Of a DNA stretch of 64,000 bases, positions 24,340-31,158 are shown piece by piece. Numbering within the stretch: the stretch's first letter is position 1; each line of letters begins with the position of its first letter. Origin of the DNA: JAFLCM01 sp046154665 (lineage in GTDB: Bacteria; Planctomycetota; Phycisphaerae; Phycisphaerales; UBA1924); NCBI GenBank assembly GCA_046154665.1, contig JBJXFG010000047.1, positions 1 to 64,000 on the forward strand, given 5' to 3'. The translations under genes and the position numbers were made by a program. The notes beneath the pieces were generated by a model. The model worked only from the letters and a program-made list of their open reading frames with translations. It was not told where the DNA came from and ran no database searches.

Positions 24340-25323
24340 TCACCTCAACCTCACCCCTTCGCGCCGCTCCATCGAAGGCACGCGCACGCGCCGCGCCAGA
24401 CCGAGCACCTCCATCCCCCGGATCACGATCCAAGAAAGATCGAACTGCCACCACTCCAGCCCGTGGCGGGCGCTGGTCGGGAAGGCGTGGTGGTTGTTGT
24501 GCCAGCCTTCGCCCAGGGCGAGCACGCCGAAGATCGGGTTGTTGCGGCTCAGGTCGCTCGTCTTGTACGCCCGCGTGCCCCAGATGTGGCACACGCTGTT
24601 GACGCTCCATGTGACATGGTGCACCAGGAAGACGCGTGCCAGGCCGCCCCAGGCCAGGCCCAAGAGGGCGCCGAACCAGGTGCCGCTGACCACGCCGCCG
24701 ATGACTGTTGGGATGATCAGACCGAGCAGCACCCACAGCGGGAATAGCGCGGTGATGACGCGGAGCATGCGGTCGCGCTTCAGGTCCGGCACGTAGCGGT
24801 CGAGGTCTTTCGGGAACTCATCGAACATCCAGCCGATGTGCGCGTGCCAGAAGCCGACAAGAACGGCCTTGATGCCCGCCTTGGCTCCCGCGCCGGCTCC
24901 GGCACCGTCGTGATCGTGGTGCTCAGCGTGGGCGTGATCTTGCTTCGCCGCTTCGCGGAAGTGGTTCGGGCTGTGCGGGTCGAGCGCCGAATCCGAGTGC
25001 TGGTGGTGCTTGCGATGGGCGGCGGCCCAGCGGATCAGCGGCCCCTCGATGGCCATCGAGCCCAGCACGCCGAGGATGAACGTTACCACCCGGCTGGTCT
25101 CGAACGACTTGTGCGTGAACAAGCGGTGATACCCGATGGTGATGCCCAAGCCGGTGGCGAGGTACATCGTGACCAAAAGCGTCAGATAGAGCCAGGAAAA
25201 GCCCCAGCCCCAGGTCGACCAGATCGCGAATCCAAGTCCGATCAACGGCATGATCATCACGACGAGCACGGTCACGCGCATGGCGAGCGACGCGGGCTCG
25301 CGCGATTCCACTTCATGGTGCAT
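24340..25323 (-). CDS. Membrane fatty-acid (acyl-CoA/acyl-lipid) desaturase
   Basis: Di-iron desaturase of 327 residues, delta-9 type by similarity, which inserts a double bond in acyl chains. The three His boxes are HRLFTH, HRKHH and HNNHH, placed around two pairs of membrane helices. GITIGYHRLFTHKSF and LGEGWHNNHHAFP are characteristic. An unusual His/Gly/Ala-rich insertion (HAHAEHHDHDGAGAGAGAK) sits in the cytoplasmic loop after the second box. Start at ATG 25323, placed after a simple ACTCCCG tract. It lies downstream of the terminator that ends the sigma-54-driven RNA, so read-through could link them. Confidence 0.93.
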   Translation of the reverse strand: MHHEVESREPASLAMRVTVLVVMIMPLIGLGFAIWSTWGWGFSWLYLTLLVTMYLATGLGITIGYHRLFTHKSFETSRVVTFILGVLGSMAIEGPLIRWAAAHRKHHQHSDSALDPHSPNHFREAAKQDHAHAEHHDHDGAGAGAGAKAGIKAVLVGFWHAHIGWMFDEFPKDLDRYVPDLKRDRMLRVITALFPLWVLLGLIIPTVIGGVVSGTWFGALLGLAWGGLARVFLVHHVTWSVNSVCHIWGTRAYKTSDLSRNNPIFGVLALGEGWHNNHHAFPTSARHGLEWWQFDLSWIVIRGMEVLGLARRVRVPSMERREGVRLR

Positions 25324-25350
25324 GTGCAAAGCGAGGGCTCCGGGGAAAAG

Positions 25351-25385
25351 ACGGGAGTCGGGAGTGGGCAGTCGGGAGTCGGGTT
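25351..25385. repeat. ACTCCCG/ACTGCCC heptamer tract, copy 3
   Basis: On the minus strand ACTCCCGACTGCCCACTCCC type units sit about 28 bases before the desaturase start codon, the same placement as at 10402-10440 and 61238-61303. Confidence 0.75.
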
Positions 25386-25605
25386 GATCGCCACGCGTTG
25401 GGAACACGTCGGCGTCGCACGCTCGCGAGAAAGGGAACCATACACACTCCGCGCTCTGCCCTCGGAACAATCGCCGATTGGCGCGCAAAGTCTCACACAC
25501 TGAGATGTCCCACGGCAGTGCCCCCGCTACTCGAGTTTGAAACGCCACGCCCGAAACCCGAAGCCTCATCCCTACAAGCCCCAAGCCTCAAGCCCCACTC
25601 CCCCC

Positions 25606-25642
25606 AAAAACAACCAACCGCACCCTGTGCGGGCGCGGTTGG
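25606..25642 (-). terminator. Intrinsic terminator of the sigma-54-driven RNA
   Basis: Minus strand: CCAACCGC pairs with GCGGTTGG (with an inner CCC/GGG), followed by TTGTTTTTGG. It is a strong stem with a T-rich tail, placed where a transcript from 26296 would end. Confidence 0.75.
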
Positions 25643-26296
25643 AAGGACCCGTGAGTCGCGTGGGTGAGGAGTCGGAACACGTCACGCGCGTTGTGGTGGC
25701 AGATGCCGGGGCGGCCCCGTTGGGGGGCGTCCAGGCCGGAGATCCGTCCTACGACGAACCAAGAGCTGGGAATCCGAGCCCGAACCGGGTGGTCCGGGCA
25801 TCGGCGAAGGTCGCTTTCGGTCGTCCGGGCGCACGGGGCACGTGTCTGCCCACCAGACCCGCGTCCCCGCACGCCGGGACGCCGAAAGCGAGCCATCTTT
25901 CAAAGGAACCTGCGGGCTCGCGCCCGACGATTCCTCGCCCTTCCCCACCGCAATTCCCGGTTCCTGGAGGGGCCTTTCCATGTGGCCCTTCCCTCCAGTT
26001 CTCCGGCGTCGGCGTGCCCTGTGACTCACGCCGACTCCTTTCTCGCCTCCCGATTTTTTTGCCCACCGTTGGGCAAGAGGTCGGGCCCGGGGTCGGGATC
26101 GAGGCACGCCCTTTTCCATGCGGCGTGCCCCGTCCCCCTTCTGCAAACCCGTCGTTCTGCAAGTCCGGATTCCACGGCGAGGTAGATTCCGGATGGTGTG
26201 CTCGCTTCGCTTTCTGATCCGAACGGTCGCTCGATCCTTTTTCAGGTCCGAGCAACCGGCTGTCTTTCTCCACCGCCAGACGGACCGGCGAGGCAC
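25606..26296 (-). ncRNA. Candidate structured non-coding RNA under sigma-54 control
   Basis: No convincing protein gene occupies 25606-26440. Starting from the -24/-12 promoter, the minus-strand sequence folds into a chain of stems: 26258-26224 (10 bp, CGGTTGCTCG/CGAGCGACCG), 26129-26103 (8 bp), 26076-26059 (6 bp), 26035-26008 (9 bp, GTCGGCGTG/CACGCCGAC), 25998-25964 (11 bp with a bulge), 25926-25913 (5 bp closed by a GCGA tetraloop), 25882-25861 (7 bp) and 25858-25844 (5 bp). A longer-range pairing of CGCTTTCGG with CCGAAAGCG encloses the last two. The RNA would be about 690 bases and end at the terminator. A 102-codon reading frame (25896-25588) with a partly coding-like 3' half overlaps its end, so a small protein is not excluded. 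It does not show the core signatures of RNase P RNA, tmRNA or SRP RNA. Confidence 0.5.
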
Positions 26297-26305
26297 TGGG
26301 ACAGA

Positions 26306-26322
26306 ATGCAACCGCCGTGCCA
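26306..26322 (-). promoter_or_regulatory. Perfect sigma-54 (-24/-12) promoter
   Basis: Minus strand TGGCACGGCGGTTGCAT: GG and GC are exactly ten bases apart and all other consensus positions of TGGCAC-N5-TTGC(A/T) match. Predicted start of transcription is near 26296. The AT-rich 100 bases between it and the divergent activator gene could hold the enhancer site. Confidence 0.8.
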
Positions 26323-26410
26323 GACCGCGGAACCCCATTTTCACCCCGAAACGACCGAATCGGCATGATATACGACGATATGTCACAATAAATACTACGT
26401 CATTTCATAG

Positions 26411-26439
26411 TTGACTCTGAGATTGTGCTAGGGCATATT
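26411..26439 (+). promoter_or_regulatory. Sigma-70 type promoter of the sigma-54 activator gene
   Basis: TTGACT (26411-26416), a 17-base spacer and CATATT (26434-26439). The predicted start of transcription falls on or next to the GTG codon at 26446, so the mRNA should be leaderless. Confidence 0.65.
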
Positions 26440-26445
26440 TGATGC

Positions 26446-28002
26446 GTGCCCGATGCTGGCGTCCCAATCCCCAACGTGATCCACCCAGAAGGGGCGGCGG
26501 TCTTGGCTCGGCTTGGGTCAGGGGTGATGTTGGTGGATGCCGCTGGCGTGGTGGTGTTTGCGAATCGGACCCTGACGGATCGGATCGGGGTGGGATCGCC
26601 TTCGCCGGTGGGCCGGGCCATCGCCGAGCTCTTTGAGAATGGCGAGGCGGTGGCCGGCCGCCTTTCGGCGGTGGCGCGGGCAGTGCAGCCTCGGGCGCTC
26701 ATCCCCGCCTGTCAGTTGCGCCGCGGCGGGGGGACGGGCACGCCCGCGGGAAGCGCCGGGCACGCGCCGGCGCTGGTCGATCTCGTCGTCGATGTCGACG
26801 CGTCGGCCGAGGCTCGGTCGCGGTTTGTGGTCACGCTGGTCGACGCCGACGAGCGGGCCGCGCTGCAGTCCGAGCTCACGCGCCTTCAGGCGGCGCTGGC
26901 GGCGAGCGAACGGGCCCGCGACAAGATGGACGCACTGACGCGCGAGATCGGTACGCCCGGGGTTTCGGGTTCATCGGGAACGGTGAAACTGGTGGGCGCT
27001 TCGGCGCCGATGCTGGCGATGATGGGTCAGGTCGAACGCGTCGCACGGTCCGACGCCACGGTGCTGATCCACGGCGAATCAGGGTCGGGCAAGGAGCTTG
27101 TGGCGCGGTCGGTGCACACGCGCTCGGGCAGGACGGGCCGGGCCATGATCGCCGTCAACTGCGCCGCCATCCCCGAGAGCCTGCTTGAGAGCGAGCTGTT
27201 CGGCCATGAACGCGGCGCGTTCACGGGCGCGGACCGGCAACGGCTCGGCAAGTTCGAACTCGCCGACGAGGGCACGCTCTTCCTCGACGAGATCGGCGAG
27301 CTCTCGCTCGCGGCCCAGGCGAAGCTGCTGCGCGTGCTGCAAGAGGGGACGTTTGAGCGCGTCGGCGGGACCGAGACGATCAGCGTTGATGTGCGCCTCA
27401 TCGCCGCCACGCACCGGGATTTGGCCACGCAGGTCGAGCGCGGGCGATTCCGCGAAGACCTGTTCTACCGGCTGAACGTGTTCCGCATCGAGGTGCCGGC
27501 GTTGCGGGAACGGCGCGAGGACATCCGCCCGCTGGCGGAGTTCTTCCACGACCTGCACGCCCGCCGACTGGGCAAGCCGGTGCTGCCGATCAGCGAGCGG
27601 AGCCTGCGCCGGCTGCTCACCTACGACTGGCGCGGCAACGTGCGCGAGCTCGAGAACACCGTCGAGCGGGCCACGGTGCTGTGCGATGAGGATGATTCGG
27701 AGTTGGAGATCGAACTGCCCCAGGGCGGCCCGGTGATGCGCGATGAGGAAGGCGGTCGCGAAGGCGTGGGGGGCGGCGGCGGCACGTCCGAAATCGCCCG
27801 AGACGTGCTGCTCGACCTCACGACCGATCAGTTGCAGCGCCTCCAGATCATGCACGCCCTCGAAACCCGCAACTACCGGGTGTTCGGCAAGGGCGGCGCG
27901 GCGGAGAAACTCGGCCTCAACCCGCAGACGTTGCTGTCACGGATGGAGAAGCTGGGCATCCCGAGGCCGCGGGCGATGCGCAAGGCGATGCGGGGAGGAT
28001 GA
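26446..28002 (+). CDS. Sigma-54-dependent activator with PAS domain
   Basis: A 518-residue bacterial enhancer-binding protein that remodels sigma-54 RNA polymerase using ATP. An N-terminal PAS-like sensor (about 14-100, SGVMLVDAAGVVVFANRTLT) replaces a receiver domain. The AAA+ core (about 180-420) has Walker A GESGSGKE (near 210), the sigma-54 loop GAFTGA (257-262), Walker B GTLFLDEIGEL and the sensor segment TYDWRGNVRELENTVERATV. A Fis-type DNA-binding helix pair (NYRVFGKGGAAEKLGLNPQT) ends the protein. No cognate kinase is adjacent, so the PAS domain probably senses a ligand. The divergent sigma-54 promoter 120 bases away is its likely target. Start GTG 26446 follows a promoter directly. 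Confidence 0.93.
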   Translation: MPDAGVPIPNVIHPEGAAVLARLGSGVMLVDAAGVVVFANRTLTDRIGVGSPSPVGRAIAELFENGEAVAGRLSAVARAVQPRALIPACQLRRGGGTGTPAGSAGHAPALVDLVVDVDASAEARSRFVVTLVDADERAALQSELTRLQAALAASERARDKMDALTREIGTPGVSGSSGTVKLVGASAPMLAMMGQVERVARSDATVLIHGESGSGKELVARSVHTRSGRTGRAMIAVNCAAIPESLLESELFGHERGAFTGADRQRLGKFELADEGTLFLDEIGELSLAAQAKLLRVLQEGTFERVGGTETISVDVRLIAATHRDLATQVERGRFREDLFYRLNVFRIEVPALRERREDIRPLAEFFHDLHARRLGKPVLPISERSLRRLLTYDWRGNVRELENTVERATVLCDEDDSELEIELPQGGPVMRDEEGGREGVGGGGGTSEIARDVLLDLTTDQLQRLQIMHALETRNYRVFGKGGAAEKLGLNPQTLLSRMEKLGIPRPRAMRKAMRGG

Positions 28003-28053
28003 TGGGGTGCGGGCCGGGGTTCGTGCGTCGACTTCGGTGCGGACGGCCAAGTC

Positions 28054-28078
28054 GTGGCACGGTGCAAGGTCGTGCCAC
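28054..28078. repeat. GTGGCAC/GTGCCAC palindrome before coaX
   Basis: Seven-base inverted arms with an 11-base loop lie just upstream of the TACCCT box (28086-28091) of the pantothenate kinase gene. It may be another dispersed hairpin or an operator over the -35 region. Confidence 0.5.
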
Positions 28079-28096
28079 ATCGGCGTACCCTCCCCG

Positions 28097-28978
28097 ATGC
28101 CGCACGAACACGGACATCCCGGCCCGCACGACCACGCCCACTCTTCAGGAAGTCGCGGCGATGAGCCGCTTGCGCCGCCCGGGGTCGGCCTGCTCGCCGT
28201 CAGTGTGGGCAATACCAACACGCGGTTCATCACCTATCACGGCGGCGGGGGAGGGCATTTGGCGCACGCCCACGAAGGCGTGAGTCTGCCCAATGCTGAT
28301 CTGGTCTCGCTCACTTCGGCGCTGGCCCACGCCGCCGAGCACGCGGGGGAGGAGGAGCGTGGAGCGGTGGTCGTCGCGTCGACGAACCACGCCTTCCGCG
28401 ATGAGTTGCTCGATGCGCTCGTGCCCTCGCTCAAGGTCGAGGTGTTCCGCATCGGGATGGACATCGAGATTCCGGCGCGGCACGCACTAAGCGATGAGGC
28501 GGCGGTGCGGACGGGTCAAGACCGGCTGCTGAACGCGATCGGGGCGTTTGATCGAGTGAAACAGGCGTGCTGCATCGTGTCGGCGGGGACGGCGATGACG
28601 GTGGACTTTGTCGACGGGCACGGGGTGTTCCAGGGCGGGGCGATCTTGCCGGGGGTGCGGATGTGGCTGCGGTCGATGCACGAGCACACGTCGGCGCTGC
28701 CGATGGTCGAGCCGAGGCGGCCGGACTCGGCGCACTTCGGCACCGGGACTGAGCAGGCGATCTTGCACGGGATGTTCCACGGCGTGCGCGGGGCGGTGCG
28801 GGCGTTGGTGGAGCGGTACGCCGAGGGGTACGGGGCGTACCCGAAGATCATCGCCACCGGCGGTGACGCGAAGTTTCTGTTTGAAGAGGACGAGCTGATC
28901 GAGCTGATCGACCCGGACCTGACGCTGCGCGGGATCGCGGTGGCCACGCGGAGCATCTTGGCGGGCGACGACGAGTAG
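28097..28978 (+). CDS. coaX: Type III pantothenate kinase-like protein
   Basis: ASKHA-fold kinase of 293 residues for the first step of coenzyme A synthesis. GVGLLAVSVGNTNTRF is the phosphate-binding strand, TGQDRLLNAIGAF carries the catalytic Asp, CCIVSAGTAMTVDFVDGHG and FQGGAILPGVRMW match the family, and IIATGGDAKFL closes the fold. The usual DxGNT motif reads SVGNT, a replacement of the metal-linked Asp that may lower activity. The N-terminus has a His-rich tag-like stretch (PHEHGHPGPHDHAHSS). The ATG at 28097 follows a TACCCT box by five bases. It is downstream of the sigma-54 activator but probably has its own promoter. Confidence 0.85.
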   Translation: MPHEHGHPGPHDHAHSSGSRGDEPLAPPGVGLLAVSVGNTNTRFITYHGGGGGHLAHAHEGVSLPNADLVSLTSALAHAAEHAGEEERGAVVVASTNHAFRDELLDALVPSLKVEVFRIGMDIEIPARHALSDEAAVRTGQDRLLNAIGAFDRVKQACCIVSAGTAMTVDFVDGHGVFQGGAILPGVRMWLRSMHEHTSALPMVEPRRPDSAHFGTGTEQAILHGMFHGVRGAVRALVERYAEGYGAYPKIIATGGDAKFLFEEDELIELIDPDLTLRGIAVATRSILAGDDE

Positions 28979-29010
28979 GCGGGGCGTTTCCCGCGGAGAG
29001 ATGCAGTTTC

Positions 29011-29040
29011 AACGCGGAGATCGCGGAGAGAGGCGGAGCC
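29011..29040. repeat. AACGCGGAGATCGCGGAGA repeat, copy 1
   Basis: Unit AACGCGGAGATCGCGGAGA followed by GAGGCGGAG. Other copies are at 59346-59382 and, inverted, at 59582-59629. It lies between coaX and the convergent lptE-like gene. Confidence 0.65.
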
Positions 29041-29131
29041 AGACGCGGAGGGCTGAAGAGCGGGCTTTGTCCGTGTTTGTGCGCTCGGCGTGCGCATCCG
29101 TCACTTCGCCCAGGGCGGCTCAGTGACGGCT

Positions 29132-29827
29132 TCACCAGCTGCCGCGGAGTTCCGAGACGATGTCCTTGGCCATCTGGTCGATCGCGGAAATCTGGCCCAC
29201 TTCGAGGCGCTCCTGGGCTCCGCGGGCGGGCACGAAAGGCTCGGCGGCGCGGAAGTTTCGGCGGCCCACCAGCACCTTGCCGTCGCTGGTGGACTTCCAC
29301 TCGAAGTTCACGGCGAGTTCGACGGCGCCCTCTTGCAGCAGGCCGGAATCGCGCTGGCTGGAGAGCTTGCGGATGTCGGCGCCGGTGATCGCGCCGGTCA
29401 GCACGGTCTCGGCGCCGTCGCGCGGGGCGACACGCCACGGCGTGACGCGGTGGATCTCTTTGACGATCGCTTCGGTGAGCTGCATCTCGAGGCCGTGGGT
29501 GAAGGTGCGGTTCTCGAAGATGGGGACGGCGACGGTGCGGATGTCGGTGCGGTGGCCGGAGCCGAAGGTGTATCCGGCGGACGCGCCCTCGGCGTTCTTG
29601 GAGCCGCAGGCGGGGAGGGTGATGGCGATTGCGAGCGCGGAGCAGAAAAGTGCGACGCGCCGAACAACGAGGCGCGCGCCAAACAACGAGCCCCGAGCGT
29701 GAGCGAGCGGGTTGGAAGCACTCGGCGCGCTCGGACCCCTCGCGGACCCGTCGCTGACGCTCCGGGCTCGATGTTCGGGCGTCTCTTCTTCGCCGAGAGA
29801 CGACTGCCGAGAAGCTGGGTGCATCAT
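29132..29827 (-). CDS. LptE-like outer-membrane LPS-assembly lipoprotein
   Basis: The mature part begins at a lipobox, LAIAITLPACGSKNAEG, and has the layout of LptE/DUF-type secretion lipoproteins: YTFGSGHRTDIRTVAVPIFE, NRTFTHGLEMQLTEAIVKEI, LTGAITGADIRKLSSQRD and ELAVNFEWKSTSDGKVLVGR. LptE plugs the LptD pore that inserts LPS in the outer membrane. The ATG at 29827 overlaps the stop of the BamD-like gene (ATGA), giving coupling, but this adds about 50 polar residues before the signal, much of it read from a dispersed repeat. A TTG at 29686 would give a normal signal peptide. 231 residues with the longer start. Confidence 0.75.
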   Translation of the reverse strand: MMHPASRQSSLGEEETPEHRARSVSDGSARGPSAPSASNPLAHARGSLFGARLVVRRVALFCSALAIAITLPACGSKNAEGASAGYTFGSGHRTDIRTVAVPIFENRTFTHGLEMQLTEAIVKEIHRVTPWRVAPRDGAETVLTGAITGADIRKLSSQRDSGLLQEGAVELAVNFEWKSTSDGKVLVGRRNFRAAEPFVPARGAQERLEVGQISAIDQMAKDIVSELRGSW

Positions 29828-30909
29828 GGCGTCACCCCTTCCGCCGCGGCGGGCGCGGCTTCCGGTGCGGGTTCTGCTTGGGCCGCGGGCACTCCTTCGC
29901 TCGGCGTTTCGGGAGTCTCGAGCTTGGGAACCTCCGCGCCCTCCCAGCCTTTTTCTTTGAACAGCGCCAGCGCCTGGTCGGCGGCGATCGTGCCGGGGTG
30001 CTTCTTCAGGAGGCGCATGAGCACGAGGCGCGCCGAGGGTTCGTCGTCGACTCTCAGATACCACCGGGCGTTTTCGAGCATCTGTGCCGCGGCGGATTCG
30101 TCGAGGCGCGTGAGCAGGGCGGCGTCGAGGCCGGTGCGTTCGGCATCGGCGGGGAAGACGCGCTGGAAATCCTTGATGCGCAGCGAGGCGTCGATGAGAC
30201 TGGCCGATTCGTAGCGCGGGCCCTTGAACTTGGCGATGTCGCAGAAGATGCGCCGCTGGGCCGCCTTCACGCGGTTGGGGCCCTTGGGGAAGTTCTCGAG
30301 ATAGAGGTCGTATGCCTCGCCGGCGAGGGTGAGCTCGCGCTCACGGTAGTAGTAGTCGGCCAGCTCGATCGCGGCACGCTCGGCGAGTTGGCTGCCGGGC
30401 ATGCGCTCCTGCGTGCGGATGAACAGCTCGACGGCGATGTCGGAGGCGTCGACCCAGAAGATGAGGAGCGTGCGCCGCGTCTCGCCGTTGGCGTAACGGA
30501 TGGCGATCTGGAGCTCGCGGTCGATGGCGTCGACAAACTCGGGCGTCTGCGGGAACTGCTTGATGAGCGACTCGTAATCGAACAAGGCTTCGTACAAGTC
30601 ATTGACGGCGACCCACGAGTGACCGCGCAGCAGATAGGCCTGCGGCAGGTACGGGTTCTCGGTGCGCTCGTTGCGGGTGATCCAGTCGTTCAGCAGGGCG
30701 CGGGCCTGGGCGGGGTTGTCTTCGGCGAGGAAGCGCCGCGCCCGGGCCATCACGGCGGCGTCGCCTTCCAGCGCGGGCTCGTCGCTCGCTACCAAAGCGC
30801 GGTCCTCGTCGAGGTCGTAGGTGACGGCTTGGCCGAGGGTGGTGGGGCCGAACAGGGCAAGGGTGCTGGCGGACGCCAGAGCCATGATTTCGCGACGAAG
30901 AGACGCCAT
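29824..30909 (-). CDS. BamD/YfiO-like TPR outer-membrane assembly protein
   Basis: A 361-residue exported protein: signal peptide MASLRREIMALASASTLALF ending near GQA, then five or so helical TPR-type units (RARRFLAEDNPAQARALLND, LRGHSWVAVNDLYEALFDYE, ELADYYYRERELTLAGEAYD, LYLENFPKGPNRVKAAQRRI). BamD-type proteins scaffold the BAM complex that inserts beta-barrel proteins. It lacks an obvious lipobox, unlike classical BamD. A Pro/Ala/Glu-rich tail of about 30 residues ends it. The ATG at 30909 has a TATCCT box six bases upstream (30916-30921). It is followed by the lptE-like gene with a four-base overlap, so both serve outer-membrane assembly. Confidence 0.75.
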   Translation of the reverse strand: MASLRREIMALASASTLALFGPTTLGQAVTYDLDEDRALVASDEPALEGDAAVMARARRFLAEDNPAQARALLNDWITRNERTENPYLPQAYLLRGHSWVAVNDLYEALFDYESLIKQFPQTPEFVDAIDRELQIAIRYANGETRRTLLIFWVDASDIAVELFIRTQERMPGSQLAERAAIELADYYYRERELTLAGEAYDLYLENFPKGPNRVKAAQRRIFCDIAKFKGPRYESASLIDASLRIKDFQRVFPADAERTGLDAALLTRLDESAAAQMLENARWYLRVDDEPSARLVLMRLLKKHPGTIAADQALALFKEKGWEGAEVPKLETPETPSEGVPAAQAEPAPEAAPAAAEGVTP

Positions 30910-30976
30910 GCGGGCAGGATAGCCGCAGCGGAGCGAGAGCGGGGAACTGGGCGGTTCAGGAACAACGGTCGAGCCG

Positions 30977-31143
30977 TACGACAGGCGTCCCGCCGCTCTG
31001 TTGCGATGCTCCAAAACAGAACCCCGACCGTGAGGGAGGGGCCTCGGGTACGGGCTGGAATCACAGGGCTTTTCGAAACCCCTCCCTCACGGTCGGGGTT
31101 CTGTTGATGAGGGTTTCAACAGAGCGGCGGGACGCCTGTCGTA
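30977..31143. repeat. Nested double inverted repeat
   Basis: Outer arms 30977-31003 and 31117-31143 are perfect 27-base inverted copies (GACAGGCGTCCCGCCGCTCT core). Inner arms 31015-31041 and 31079-31105 are 27-base inverted copies around AACCCCGACCGTGAGGG. The structure lies between murG and the BamD-like gene, both on the minus strand. Confidence 0.85.
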
Positions 31144-31158
31144 CAGCAGGATGGGATT

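Noticed and set aside
25588..25896. A 102-codon minus-strand frame at the 3' end of the candidate RNA
   Set aside because: Its second half has good third-position GC, but its last codons cross the intrinsic terminator stem and T-tract and no ribosome site is visible. Kept only as an alternative in the RNA entry.
25682..26386. A 234-codon minus-strand frame over the candidate RNA
   Set aside because: Composition is dominated by Arg, Gly, Pro and Ser with no hydrophobic core and no motif, and hairpin arms run through it. It fits non-coding sequence better.
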